From: an uncultured Alphaproteobacteria bacterium
GTDB lineage: Bacteria > Pseudomonadota > Alphaproteobacteria > HIMB59 > GCA-002718135
Length of the DNA stretch: 64,000 nucleotides
Direction: 5' to 3'
Assembly (NCBI GenBank): GCA_902615845.1
Contig: CACMQS010000009.1
Location: 1 to 64,000 of the forward strand
Both the position numbers and the translations under genes were made by a program. Under the pieces are notes generated by a model. The model did not search any database. It was not told the DNA's origin and saw nothing but the letters and a program-made list of their open reading frames with translations. Of this stretch, positions 37,952 to 47,269 are shown one piece after another. Each line of letters starts with the position of its first letter. Positions within the stretch are counted from its first letter, which is position 1.

Positions 37952-39244
37952 ATGATACCTAGATATAATAGACCTAAGATTGAAAAGATTTGGTCATTAG
38001 AAAATAAATTTACAATTTGGACAGAGATTGAGTGTTTGATTGCAGAAAAACAAGCAATGCTCGGCGTTATTCCTAAAAAAGCTTCAAAAGAAATAAGAAA
38101 TAAAGCAAAATTTAATGTTAAAGAAATAGAAAAAATTGAAAAAGAAACAAAACATGATGTTGTTGCTTATATTAATAATGTAAGCAAATATATTGGCGAC
38201 TCATCAAAGTATTTTCATTTTGGTGTAACATCAAGTGATATTATTGATACTTCATTTTCTGTACAACTTAAGCAAACCTCAGAAATAATAAGAAAAAGTT
38301 TAGTAGAATGTATTCAAAGTTTAAAAATCAAATCTAAAAAATATAAAGACACATTAATGATTGGAAGAAGTCATGGGATACATGCTGAACCTATTACTTT
38401 TGGATTAAAATTATCTTCTTTTTATTTTGAGTTTAAAAGAAATTTAGAAAGACTTGATCAGGCAATCAACGAAATATCTGTTTGTGCTATTTCTGGACCT
38501 GTTGGAACCTTTAATTCTATAGACCCTCGAGTTCAAGATTATGTAGCAAAAAAACTTAAGCTAAATTCTGAAGATGTATCAACTCAAGTAATTCCAAGAG
38601 ACAGGCATGCTTATTTTCTCTCAGTACTAGGAATTTTAGCATCTTCTATTGAAAGATTTGCTGTGGAAATTCGAAATCTACAAAAAACAGAGGTATTAGA
38701 AGTTGAAGAAAGCTTTTCTTCTAACCAAAAAGGTTCTTCTGCAATGCCTCACAAACGTAATCCGGTATTGAGTGAGAACTTAACAGGTATTTCACGATAT
38801 ATTAGAAGTGGTGTAATACCTTCTCTAGAAAATGTTGTACTTTGGCACGAAAGAGACATTAGTCATTCTAGTGTTGAAAGAATTATGACTCCAGATATTA
38901 CAATTGCAACTGATTTTGCACTGAATCGTTTAAATGGAATTATAAAGAATTTAAAAGTCTATCCAAAAAATATGTTGAAAAATTTGAATATGCTTGGAGG
39001 CTTACATAGAACTCACAATATTATGTTAAAATTAATTGAAAAAGGACTGAAAAGACAACAAGCTTATAAAATTGTTCAAGAAAGTGCCATGGAAACATGG
39101 AATAATAATAAGAATTTTTCCCAAGTTTTTCAAAAAAATAAAGAATTAAATAAAATATTAAATTCAAAAGAAATCATGAAAATCATTAAAGATGATGATG
39201 ATCTAAAGAAAATAGATTGGATTTTTAAAAATAAAATTAAATAA
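37952..39244 (+). CDS. purB: Adenylosuccinate lyase
   Basis: PurB catalyses two fumarate-releasing steps of purine synthesis. The opening MIPRYNRPKIEKIWS, the catalytic GRSHGIHAEPITFG and the signature loop SSAMPHKRNPVLSENL are diagnostic of the alphaproteobacterial/Bacillus-like form. Length (430) is normal. It is probably co-transcribed with map. Confidence 0.96.
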   Translation: MIPRYNRPKIEKIWSLENKFTIWTEIECLIAEKQAMLGVIPKKASKEIRNKAKFNVKEIEKIEKETKHDVVAYINNVSKYIGDSSKYFHFGVTSSDIIDTSFSVQLKQTSEIIRKSLVECIQSLKIKSKKYKDTLMIGRSHGIHAEPITFGLKLSSFYFEFKRNLERLDQAINEISVCAISGPVGTFNSIDPRVQDYVAKKLKLNSEDVSTQVIPRDRHAYFLSVLGILASSIERFAVEIRNLQKTEVLEVEESFSSNQKGSSAMPHKRNPVLSENLTGISRYIRSGVIPSLENVVLWHERDISHSSVERIMTPDITIATDFALNRLNGIIKNLKVYPKNMLKNLNMLGGLHRTHNIMLKLIEKGLKRQQAYKIVQESAMETWNNNKNFSQVFQKNKELNKILNSKEIMKIIKDDDDLKKIDWIFKNKIK

Positions 39245-39281
39245 TCTTTATTTTTACTAATATCTGAACTATTTTATAGGT

Positions 39282-39512
39282 ATGCCAATGACCATTAAAC
39301 AAATTGAACAATTTATTAAAGAAGCTATACCAGATGCAACTGTTGAAATTGAAGATCTTAAAGGAGATGGTGATCATTACAGTGCTACAGTAACATCAAA
39401 ATCTTTTTCTGGAAAAACAAGAGTGGAACAACATAAGATGGTTTATGATGCTTTTAATGGTAAAATGGGTAGTGATTTGCACGCACTTAAGCTAAAAACT
39501 GTATCGGAGTAA
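39282..39512 (+). CDS. bolA: BolA family protein
   Basis: A 76-residue BolA protein (74 if the second ATG at 39288 is used). It has the loop and helix pattern DHYSATVTSKSFSGKTRVEQHKMVYDAF, seen in pieces, with the conserved histidine in RVEQHKMVYD and a C-terminal DLHALKLKT. BolA proteins partner with CGFS monothiol glutaredoxins in iron-sulfur and iron handling. That partner gene follows two bases later, supporting the call. Confidence 0.93.
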   Translation: MPMTIKQIEQFIKEAIPDATVEIEDLKGDGDHYSATVTSKSFSGKTRVEQHKMVYDAFNGKMGSDLHALKLKTVSE

Positions 39513-39514
39513 TA

Positions 39515-39856
39515 ATGAATAAAAACGACCATGTATCTCAAAATATAGAAAATGAAATTAACTCTAATGATGTAATGCTTTTCATGAAGGGTACCCCCGT
39601 ATTTCCAATGTGTGGATTTTCTGCAAGAGTAGTTGAAATATTAAATAAAGTAGGTGTTAAATTTGGAAGTGTGAATGTGTTAGAGAGTGATGAAATGAGA
39701 GAAGGTATTAAAATATATTCTAATTGGCCAACCATACCACAACTTTATGTTAAGAAAGAATTTATAGGTGGGTGTGATATCATAACTGAAATGTTTGAAA
39801 GTGGTGAATTACTAGAATTATTCAATACAAATGGAATAGACGTAAACCTGTCCTAG
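39515..39856 (+). CDS. grxD: Monothiol glutaredoxin (Grx4 type)
   Basis: A 113-residue CGFS glutaredoxin that binds a 2Fe-2S cluster with BolA or as a homodimer. The motif KGTPVFPMCGFS places the active cysteine at C33, followed by WPTIPQLYV and GGCDIITEM for glutathione binding. It sits directly after bolA, the canonical pair. Confidence 0.96.
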   Translation: MNKNDHVSQNIENEINSNDVMLFMKGTPVFPMCGFSARVVEILNKVGVKFGSVNVLESDEMREGIKIYSNWPTIPQLYVKKEFIGGCDIITEMFESGELLELFNTNGIDVNLS

Positions 39857-39857
39857 A

Positions 39858-40757
39858 TTGTTAAATAATAAATTTTCTAGAGGTGTAATATTTTCCTGTA
39901 TTGCAGCAATTTTTTGGGGGCTTCCACAACCCCTTTTTTTTAATGAATTAAATCACGTTGAGACTATTGAGGTTTTAGCTCATAGAGGTTTTTGGTCATT
40001 TATCTTTTTATTTTCATTATTAATTTTAATCTCAAACATAAGTGATTTTATTGAAATATTTAAATCTAGAAAAAGAATTTTTATTTTAACAATTACAGCT
40101 TTTCTTATTGCAGGTAACTGGGCAGGTTTTATTTATTCTGTAGGACAAGAAAGAGTTCAGGATGCATCAATGGGTTACTTTATTACTCCAATGATAAGTA
40201 TTGTTCTTGGTTATTTTTTTTTAAATGAGAAAATAACTAAGCCTAAATTTGCATCCGTATGTCTTATGTTTTCAGGTATATTATTCTTATTTATTAATTT
40301 AAATCAATTTCCATTCCTAATAATTTGGATTGGAACCTCATGGGCAATATATGGATTGTTAAGAAAACAGGTTAATGTTAATCCTTCAATTGGTTTACTA
40401 TATGAGACTTTTATAATATCTTTAATATCTATCCCATACTTAGTTTATTTATTTTGGCAAAATGAAAATAGTATCTTTAGTATTGATTTAAAGACATCAT
40501 TATTTTTAATTCTTACGGGAGCTGTAACGATTTTTCCATTATTTTTTTTTAATTTGGGTTTAAAATTTATTCAATTAGGTCTTGCTGGAGTTTTATTTTA
40601 CTTAGCACCGACATTTCATTTTATAACTTCAGTATTTATTCTTAATGAAGAAATTTTACAAATTAAGCTGGTATCATTTATAATTATTTGGATAGGAATA
40701 ATAATTTATATTTATGATAGTTATAAAAAAGAAATTATCTTGAATAATACTCAATAA
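39858..40757 (+). CDS. rarD: EamA/RarD family membrane transporter
   Basis: A 299-residue protein with about ten hydrophobic segments in two EamA halves. The first half has [14 protein letters not shown] and the second a [11 protein letters not shown] segment typical of RarD (predicted chloramphenicol-sensitive protein). Substrate is unknown. The start is TTG two bases after grxD; no earlier or nearby ATG fits the first membrane segment. The 3' end overlaps rpsD tail-to-tail by 23 bases. Confidence 0.82.
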   Translation: MLNNKFSRGVIFSCIAAIFWGLPQPLFFNELNHVETIEVLAHRGFWSFIFLFSLLILISNISDFIEIFKSRKRIFILTITAFLIAGNWAGFIYSVGQERVQDASMGYFITPMISIVLGYFFLNEKITKPKFASVCLMFSGILFLFINLNQFPFLIIWIGTSWAIYGLLRKQVNVNPSIGLLYETFIISLISIPYLVYLFWQNENSIFSIDLKTSLFLILTGAVTIFPLFFFNLGLKFIQLGLAGVLFYLAPTFHFITSVFILNEEILQIKLVSFIIIWIGIIIYIYDSYKKEIILNNTQ

Positions 40758-41355
40758 CTAAATTAGGTTCCATTGTTACAGGATAAGGAACATCATGAAT
40801 TAGAGGTGCTCTTAAAAAACGACCTTTCAACTCTTTTACATCAACTTCTAAGTATTCTGGAATTTCTCTTTCTTGAGAACTAACCGATTCTACAATTAAG
40901 TTAATTTCTTTACTTTTATCTCTTATTGAAATTTCATCTCCATCACTAACACTATAGGATGGAATATTAACTCTTTTTCCATTGACCTTTACATGACCAT
41001 GATTAACTAATTGTCTCGCTGAGAAAATTGTAGGTACAAATTTCATTCTATAGACTGTAGCATCCAATCTTCTTTCTAATAACTCAATTAAAATCTGACT
41101 TGTGTCACCTTTAATATTTGAAGCTTTTTTAAAAATATTTCTAAATTGCCTTTCAGTTAAATCACCGTAATAAAATTTAAGTTTTTGCTTAGCAAATAAC
41201 TGATTTCCATAATCTGATAGTTTCTTTCTTTGTCCCTGAACACCATGCTGACCAGGCTTAGAGTTTCTTCTATTAAAGGGGCTCTTAGGTCTACCCCACA
41301 AGTTTACTCCTAACCTTCTATCAATTTTGTATTTAGCGTTATGTCTTTTTGTCAT
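40735..41355 (-). CDS. rpsD: 30S ribosomal protein S4
   Basis: S4 nucleates 30S assembly by binding the 5' domain of 16S rRNA. The N-terminal region has [16 protein letters not shown] and KPGQHG, then the S4 RNA-binding domain [35 protein letters not shown] and the C-terminal [12 protein letters not shown]. The 206 residues are normal. It is transcribed alone, apparently from a promoter so close to the ATG that the message would be nearly leaderless. Confidence 0.97.
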   Translation of the reverse strand: MTKRHNAKYKIDRRLGVNLWGRPKSPFNRRNSKPGQHGVQGQRKKLSDYGNQLFAKQKLKFYYGDLTERQFRNIFKKASNIKGDTSQILIELLERRLDATVYRMKFVPTIFSARQLVNHGHVKVNGKRVNIPSYSVSDGDEISIRDKSKEINLIVESVSSQEREIPEYLEVDVKELKGRFLRAPLIHDVPYPVTMEPNLVIEYYSR

Positions 41356-41367
41356 TAATATGAGGGG

Positions 41368-41395
41368 TATATAGTGATTTAAAGTACTATGTCAA
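41368..41395 (-). promoter_or_regulatory. rpsD promoter
   Basis: On the minus strand a perfect TTGACA (41395-41390) and TATATA (41373-41368) are separated by 16 bases. The -10 box ends 12 bases before the rpsD ATG, so transcription would begin about five to seven bases before the start codon. No Shine-Dalgarno is seen in that interval. Confidence 0.65.
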
Positions 41396-41418
41396 ATTTA
41401 ATATACTTAATTTTTGGC

Positions 41419-42129
41419 TTATTTATTAAGTTTTTTTGTTATTCCCCATAAAGTCTGCAATTCTTTCTTCGTAAGAGGGATTTTTGTGAAAATGCTATAA
41501 ATATTATTTTTCATACTTTCTTTTTTTTCATTTGGAGTAAAAAATTTTTTATTTTCAAGTTTCTCAATCATATAATTTAAGAATTTAGATAATTGATATT
41601 TACTAATATTATCCTTTTCAATTGAAGTTGAATTAGTGATTTTAAAATTATTCAATTCAAATAATTTATGACTTAAAACAGTAACTGCATGAGAAAGGTT
41701 TAATGAATTACTTTTACTACTTGTTTCAATAGTAAAAATAATATCAGATAATCTCAGATCCTCATTTGAAAGTCCTGAATTTTCAGGGCCAAAAAGTATT
41801 GCTGTTTTTTTATTAACAATAATTTTTCTTTTAATGAATTTAAAATCATTAGTAGAATTTTTTTCCAAATATCTTTTTCTATTAGTCGTGGCCACAACAT
41901 AAGAAAAGTTAGAAAGTGCAATTTCTAAATCATTATAAACTTTAATATTCTTAATAATTTTAGTTGCTTTTTTTGCTGCATTTATTGATTTATTGTTTAA
42001 CCAGTTATTTCTTGGTGAAACAACAATTAGATCTTTTAGACCAAAGTTGTGCATTACACGAGCAACCATTCCAATATTTTCAGGAAGTTGAGGTCTAACT
42101 AAAATTATGCTTGGATTTTTTGAAGTCAA
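41419..42129 (-). CDS. SpoU/TrmH-family RNA methyltransferase (TrmJ-like)
   Basis: A 236-residue SPOUT methyltransferase. IILVRPQLPENIGMVARVMHNFGL at the N-terminus and the knotted C-terminal motifs LFGPENSGLSNEDL and LNLSHAV are typical of TrmJ, which 2'-O-methylates position 32 of tRNAs. The exact target is not certain. The start is TTG, overlapping the cimA stop as TTGA, so the two are coupled. Confidence 0.87.
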   Translation of the reverse strand: MTSKNPSIILVRPQLPENIGMVARVMHNFGLKDLIVVSPRNNWLNNKSINAAKKATKIIKNIKVYNDLEIALSNFSYVVATTNRKRYLEKNSTNDFKFIKRKIIVNKKTAILFGPENSGLSNEDLRLSDIIFTIETSSKSNSLNLSHAVTVLSHKLFELNNFKITNSTSIEKDNISKYQLSKFLNYMIEKLENKKFFTPNEKKESMKNNIYSIFTKIPLTKKELQTLWGITKKLNK

Positions 42130-43712
42130 TTTTTATTCTTTAAATCATTTAATAGCTTAAAAGTAATGCTATCAAAAATAGCGCTATAAGATGCATCAAT
42201 AATATTTGGAGATACGCCAATAGTTGTCCAATGTGTATTAGTGGAATCAGATGATTCAATTAAAACTCTTGTGATAGCGCCAGTACCTTTTTCTGATGAA
42301 AGAATCATGACTTTGTAATCAGTTAATTTTAAATCTTTGAGATTAGGATAATAATCAATTAGAGCTTTTCTTAATGCACTATCAATAGCATTTACTGGAC
42401 CATTTCCAGTGCCCACTGTCATCATATTTGAATCTTTAACTTTTAAAAATACTGTAGCCTCTGCTTCAGTAACAATTTCACCTTTAGCATTCCATCTTCT
42501 TTCGTCTGTGACTCTAAATTTTTCTAAGTTATAAAAATCCTCAAAATGACCAAGGTGACGTCTAACTAGTAATTCAAAACTAGCTAAAGCAGTATCAAAT
42601 GAATATCCTTCTGATTCTTTTTCCTTGATAATCTCTAAGATATTGTTGATTTCATTTTTAGGTAAATCAATATTAATCTTATTTAATTGATTTAATATAT
42701 TAGATCTTCCTGCCTGATTAGAAATAACAACGTTTCTAGAGTTACCAACTATTTCTGGCTTAATATGTTCATAAGTTGAAGAATTTTTTTCTATTGCAGA
42801 TGCATGCAACCCACCTTTATGAGAGAAAGCGTGATCTCCAACATATGGAGCATTTTTTCTTGAAGGCATGTTAAGAATATCATTTAATGTTCTAGAAATA
42901 TGAATTAAATTTTTTAATTTATCTTTTGAAATGTTTGTTTTATATTTTGTTTTTAAAACCAAAGATGGAATTAAGGAAATTAAATTAGTATTTCCACATC
43001 TTTCTCCTAAACCGTTAATAGTTCCCTGTATCTGTCTTGCTCCAGCATTAATAGCTGCTAATGCATTTGCAACTGCATTATCAGTATCATTGTGAGCATG
43101 TATACCAACATTTTGACCTGGTATAACTTTTACTACTTCTGAAACAATATTGTAAATTTCATCTGGAAGAGTTCCACCATTTGTATCACAAAGAACAACC
43201 CATCTTGCACCAGCGTCATACGCTGCTTTAATACAATTCAATGCAAACTCTTTATTTTCTTTAAAGCCATCAAAAAAATGTTCTGCATCAAAAATTGGCT
43301 CTTTGTTTTTATTTTTTATTGATTGAATACTATCACTGATCATTTTTAAATTTTCATCTTCAGATATCTCTAAAGCGTTTTTTACGTGAAATGATGAGGA
43401 TTTACCTACAATACAAACACAACTTGCGCTTGAATTAATAAGTGCATTTAACCCTGGATCGTTATCTGCACTTCTACCTGGTCTTCTTGTCATACCAAAG
43501 GCAGTCAATTTACTTTTTAAAAATTTTGTATTTCTTGAAAAAAAATCATTATCGGTAGGATTTGCTCCCGGCCATCCACCTTCAATGTAATCTATTCCTA
43601 AATCATCAAGATGTTGGGATATATTCATTTTATCACTAACAGAAAAATTAACTCCTGTTGTTTGCTGACCATCTCTAAGTGTGGTATCGAATAAATATAC
43701 TTTGTCTTCCAT
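42126..43712 (-). CDS. cimA: (R)-citramalate synthase
   Basis: CimA condenses pyruvate and acetyl-CoA, giving a threonine-independent route to 2-oxobutyrate and isoleucine. The protein (528 residues) starts DTTLRDGQQTTGVNF, has the metal-site HAHNDTDNAVAN and GTINGLGERCGN, and a C-terminal LeuA-dimer regulatory domain. The CimA (TIGR00977) class is favoured over 2-isopropylmalate synthase by the DRGDQ-type start, the YIEGGWPGANPTD segment and length. Confidence 0.9.
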   Translation of the reverse strand: MEDKVYLFDTTLRDGQQTTGVNFSVSDKMNISQHLDDLGIDYIEGGWPGANPTDNDFFSRNTKFLKSKLTAFGMTRRPGRSADNDPGLNALINSSASCVCIVGKSSSFHVKNALEISEDENLKMISDSIQSIKNKNKEPIFDAEHFFDGFKENKEFALNCIKAAYDAGARWVVLCDTNGGTLPDEIYNIVSEVVKVIPGQNVGIHAHNDTDNAVANALAAINAGARQIQGTINGLGERCGNTNLISLIPSLVLKTKYKTNISKDKLKNLIHISRTLNDILNMPSRKNAPYVGDHAFSHKGGLHASAIEKNSSTYEHIKPEIVGNSRNVVISNQAGRSNILNQLNKINIDLPKNEINNILEIIKEKESEGYSFDTALASFELLVRRHLGHFEDFYNLEKFRVTDERRWNAKGEIVTEAEATVFLKVKDSNMMTVGTGNGPVNAIDSALRKALIDYYPNLKDLKLTDYKVMILSSEKGTGAITRVLIESSDSTNTHWTTIGVSPNIIDASYSAIFDSITFKLLNDLKNKN

Positions 43713-43750
43713 AATTACTAGATCGCTATTAGAGTATAAATTAAAATTTA

Positions 43751-45085
43751 CTAGATTTTTCCAAGTTTTTGCAAGATTTCGTCTCTATCAAATAATGGTA
43801 GTAGATATTTTAATTCGGGTCCATGAGATTTTCCAGTCAAAATCAACCTCAAAGGCATAAATAAATCTTTTCCTTTAAGCCCAGTTTTTTTGTTAATTTT
43901 TGATGTCCAATGATCCCATGTTGTTTCATCAAAAGGATCATCGGGTAATTCATCAACTGCCGTATTAATAAAACTATCATCAATATTTAAATCTTTAGCA
44001 TTATTTATTTTTGTAATTACTTCTTCCCATTCTTTAGCTTGATTAACAAATGAAATATTATTTTTAATAAAACGCCAAAAACTCTCTTTTTGAAAATTGG
44101 ATTTTATATTTTTTAACTTATGACTAATCTCATTATAACTAAATAATTTAATGGTATTTTCATTGAGATTTCTTAAGGATTCAATTGAAAATTTAGCAGA
44201 AGATCTAGATAAGCTTTGAATATCAAATTTTTTTACTATTTCATTTAAATCTTTGATTGGATCAATATTACTGCTCGAACCAATAAAAAGAAAATAATTA
44301 AGTAAAGATATATTTTCATATCCTTCGTTTCTAAAATTTTCAATTGAAAGACTTCCAAGTCTTTTGCTAAAACCCTTACCAGTTTCATCAACTAAAAAGG
44401 GATGATGAGCAAATGATGGAATAGAAGATTCAAGAGCCTTAAAAATTTGAATATGATAGACAGTATTAGCTATGTGATCCTCCCCCCTAATAATATGTGT
44501 AATTTTTTCTTCAATATCATCAATGACTGAAGGTAAATGGTATAATAATGTTCCATCAGCTCTAATTAAAACAGGATCACTCAAATTTTTTGCATCAAAT
44601 GAAACATCTCCTTTAATAATATCTTTCCAACTAATATTTTCATGATCTAATTTGAATCTCCAATGAGGTTGGAATCCAGATTCTATTTTTTTTTCTACTT
44701 CTTCATCACTTAGATTTAAAGATGATCTATCATAAATAGGTGGTTTTCCAGATGATAACAAAGATTTTTTCTTTAAAGCTAATTCCTCTTCTGTTTCAAA
44801 ACATGGATAAAGTCTTTTCTTTTGTTTTAGAATTTGGATTTTCTCATTGTAAATATTTTTCCTTGAGGATTGATTAAAAGTATAACTCCAATTCAATCCA
44901 AGCCATGTAAGATCATCTTTGATACTTGTCTCAAATTCTTTAGAACTCCTATTGGCATCAGTATCATCAATTCTTAATACAAACTCACCTTGATTTTTTT
45001 GACAAAAAATCCAATTCAAAATTGCTGATCTAGCATTACCGATATGTATTTTTCCTGTAGGGCTGGGAGCGAACCTACACTTCAT
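43751..45085 (-). CDS. gltX: Glutamyl-tRNA synthetase
   Basis: A 444-residue class I synthetase. The first ATP motif is SPTGKIHIGNARSAI and the second is GFSKRLGS, a variant of KMSKS. Catalytic-domain blocks LRIDDTD and IIRGEDHIANT are intact. Alphaproteobacteria often carry two copies, one of which may charge tRNA-Gln for amidation; which type this is cannot be decided from the sequence alone. It follows nadE by one base. Confidence 0.93.
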   Translation of the reverse strand: MKCRFAPSPTGKIHIGNARSAILNWIFCQKNQGEFVLRIDDTDANRSSKEFETSIKDDLTWLGLNWSYTFNQSSRKNIYNEKIQILKQKKRLYPCFETEEELALKKKSLLSSGKPPIYDRSSLNLSDEEVEKKIESGFQPHWRFKLDHENISWKDIIKGDVSFDAKNLSDPVLIRADGTLLYHLPSVIDDIEEKITHIIRGEDHIANTVYHIQIFKALESSIPSFAHHPFLVDETGKGFSKRLGSLSIENFRNEGYENISLLNYFLFIGSSSNIDPIKDLNEIVKKFDIQSLSRSSAKFSIESLRNLNENTIKLFSYNEISHKLKNIKSNFQKESFWRFIKNNISFVNQAKEWEEVITKINNAKDLNIDDSFINTAVDELPDDPFDETTWDHWTSKINKKTGLKGKDLFMPLRLILTGKSHGPELKYLLPLFDRDEILQKLGKI

Positions 45086-45086
45086 A

Positions 45087-45827
45087 TTATTCTTTAGGAA
45101 TTTCGCAAACAGGAATAGGCTTCATCTTATGAAGATTTGGCTTTCTAATTTCTTCATATCTACTGAAGTATTCACTAGACTTATTTTCCATTGCTTCTTC
45201 TAATTGCTTATATGAAAGACCAAGCTGGCTTTCATCATTTCTACTATCATCCCATAAACCATCTGTCGGTGCTGCGCTAATAATATCTTTTATAACCCCA
45301 ATTTCTTCGGCTAGTTCCCACACCTCAGTTTTAGTACAATCTGCTATTGGCGATATATCTACGCCTCCATCACCATATTTTGTATAAAATCCAACACCAA
45401 AATCTTCAACTTTATTTCCAGTACCAACAACTATACCATTATTACTTTGAGCTATTTGGTATAGAGTTACCATTCTTAGTCTAGATCTTGAATTTGCAAA
45501 AGCTAACTCACTATCAAAATTTTGCATCGTATTTTGAAATGTTTTAAAAACATTATCTAGCTCTATTATTTTTGTTTCTACATTTGGGTAATTTTGCTGT
45601 AAAAATTCTAAATGTCTTAAACTTAAATCATGTTGTGATGAATTTTGCTTAATAGGCATTGAAACAGCTATAGTTTTTAAACCAGTTTGAGCACATAAGG
45701 TGCTAGTAAGAGCTGAGTCAACTCCTCCTGACACTCCTATTACTAGTGTTTTTGGATTATTATTTATAGATTTAGCGTAATCTTTAATCCATTTAGAAAT
45801 GTATAAAATTTTATCTTTTGAATTCAT
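45087..45827 (-). CDS. nadE: NAD synthetase, ammonia-dependent type
   Basis: NadE amidates nicotinate-adenine dinucleotide to NAD. The ATP-pyrophosphatase P-loop GVSGGVDSALTS, the NSRSRLRM segment, GTGNKVEDFGVGFYTKYGDG and the KTEVWELA region are clear. At 246 residues it lacks the N-terminal glutaminase domain, so ammonia is the expected donor. Note that it recurs with nadK in the window as the second NAD(P)-making gene. Confidence 0.93.
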   Translation of the reverse strand: MNSKDKILYISKWIKDYAKSINNNPKTLVIGVSGGVDSALTSTLCAQTGLKTIAVSMPIKQNSSQHDLSLRHLEFLQQNYPNVETKIIELDNVFKTFQNTMQNFDSELAFANSRSRLRMVTLYQIAQSNNGIVVGTGNKVEDFGVGFYTKYGDGGVDISPIADCTKTEVWELAEEIGVIKDIISAAPTDGLWDDSRNDESQLGLSYKQLEEAMENKSSEYFSRYEEIRKPNLHKMKPIPVCEIPKE

Positions 45828-45848
45828 AAGTAATATATAAATATAAAT

Positions 45849-47222
45849 TTATAAATTTGAAGATTGCTTTGAGAGCAATTTTTCTTCTTTTAAAAAATCT
45901 GATAATAAAAAAGCCAATTCTAGAGACTGCGAGGCATTTAGTCTCGGATCACAATATGTATGATATCTATTTTTTAGATCTTCATCTGTAATTTCTTGAA
46001 GACCTCCCATACATTCTGTAACATCTTGACCAGTCATTTCTAAATGGACGCCGCCTGGATATGTTCCTTCGCTTCTGTGAATTTGAAAAAATTGCTGAAT
46101 TTCGGAAATTATATCTTTTAATGGCCTAGTTTTAAAACCCGTGTTAGATTTGATAGTATTTCCATGCATGGGGTCACAAGTCCACACAACATTTTTACCA
46201 GCTGCATTAACTGATCTGATTATTTTTGGAAGTATTCCACTAACTTTTTCATGACCCATTCTACATATCAGCGTTATTTTTCCAGCTTCATTAATTGGAT
46301 TCAACACATCTAATATCTTTAATAGTTCTTCTGTCTTTGTGCTTGGACCCACTTTAATACCTACTGGGTTCTCAATACCTCTTAAAAATTCAATATGTGC
46401 TCCATCAAGTTGTCGTGTTCTGTCACCTACCCACAACATGTGAGCTGAAACATCGTACCACTTACCTGAAGTACTATCTATTCTTGTTAATGCTTCCTCA
46501 TATTGAAGAAGTAAAGCTTCATGACTTGTAAAGAAGTCTGTTTCATTTAATTGTCTTACACTGTTTCCATTTATTCCACATGCCTCCATAAAAGATAGGC
46601 ATTCGTCAATTCTAGAAGATATCTCTCTAAATTTAGCAGCATTCTCACCTTTAACAAAATTTAGATTCCATTGATGTATTTTATTTAAATTAGCAAAACC
46701 GCCCTGAGAAAAAGCTCTTAAAAGATTAAGTGTAGATGCAGACTGATTGTAGGCCTGAATTAATCTATCTGGATTAGGATCTCTGTCTTTTTGATTGAAG
46801 TCTATCCCATTAATTATATCGCCTTTATAAGACTCAAGTTCTAAATCATTAATAACTTCTGTGGCAGATGATCTTGGCTTTGCAAACTGTCCAGCAATTC
46901 TTCCTACTTTAACAATTGGACAAGAAGCACCAAACGTTAATACAACAGCCATTTGTAAAATAACTTTAAATGTATCTCTAATATTATCTGGATGAAAATC
47001 TGCAAAACTTTCTGCACAATCTCCACCTTGTAATAAAAAAGCATTTCCGTTTGAAACTTCTCCAAGTTTCTTTTTCAATAGTCTCGCTTCTCCAGCAAAA
47101 ACTAAAGGTGGATATTTGGAAATTTCATTTAGAGTTTTATCTAGATGATCCTCATTCTGATAGTTAGGCATATGAAGAGCATTTTTATTTCTCCAACTAT
47201 TTGGTGACCATTTATCGCTCAT
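45849..47222 (-). CDS. aroG: 3-deoxy-7-phosphoheptulonate synthase, class II
   Basis: This class II (plant-like) DAHP synthase starts the shikimate pathway from phosphoenolpyruvate and erythrose 4-phosphate. Family blocks WSPNSWRNKNALHMPNY, LLQGGDCAESF, AGQFAKPRSS, GIKVGPST, CDPMHGNT and GGVHLEMTGQDVTEC are all present. Length (457) is normal. The class I E. coli form is unrelated in sequence. Confidence 0.96.
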   Translation of the reverse strand: MSDKWSPNSWRNKNALHMPNYQNEDHLDKTLNEISKYPPLVFAGEARLLKKKLGEVSNGNAFLLQGGDCAESFADFHPDNIRDTFKVILQMAVVLTFGASCPIVKVGRIAGQFAKPRSSATEVINDLELESYKGDIINGIDFNQKDRDPNPDRLIQAYNQSASTLNLLRAFSQGGFANLNKIHQWNLNFVKGENAAKFREISSRIDECLSFMEACGINGNSVRQLNETDFFTSHEALLLQYEEALTRIDSTSGKWYDVSAHMLWVGDRTRQLDGAHIEFLRGIENPVGIKVGPSTKTEELLKILDVLNPINEAGKITLICRMGHEKVSGILPKIIRSVNAAGKNVVWTCDPMHGNTIKSNTGFKTRPLKDIISEIQQFFQIHRSEGTYPGGVHLEMTGQDVTECMGGLQEITDEDLKNRYHTYCDPRLNASQSLELAFLLSDFLKEEKLLSKQSSNL

Positions 47223-47269
47223 AATTTGAAAAGGCTCATAAACCCTAATATATCTTGAAACAAGGGTTA

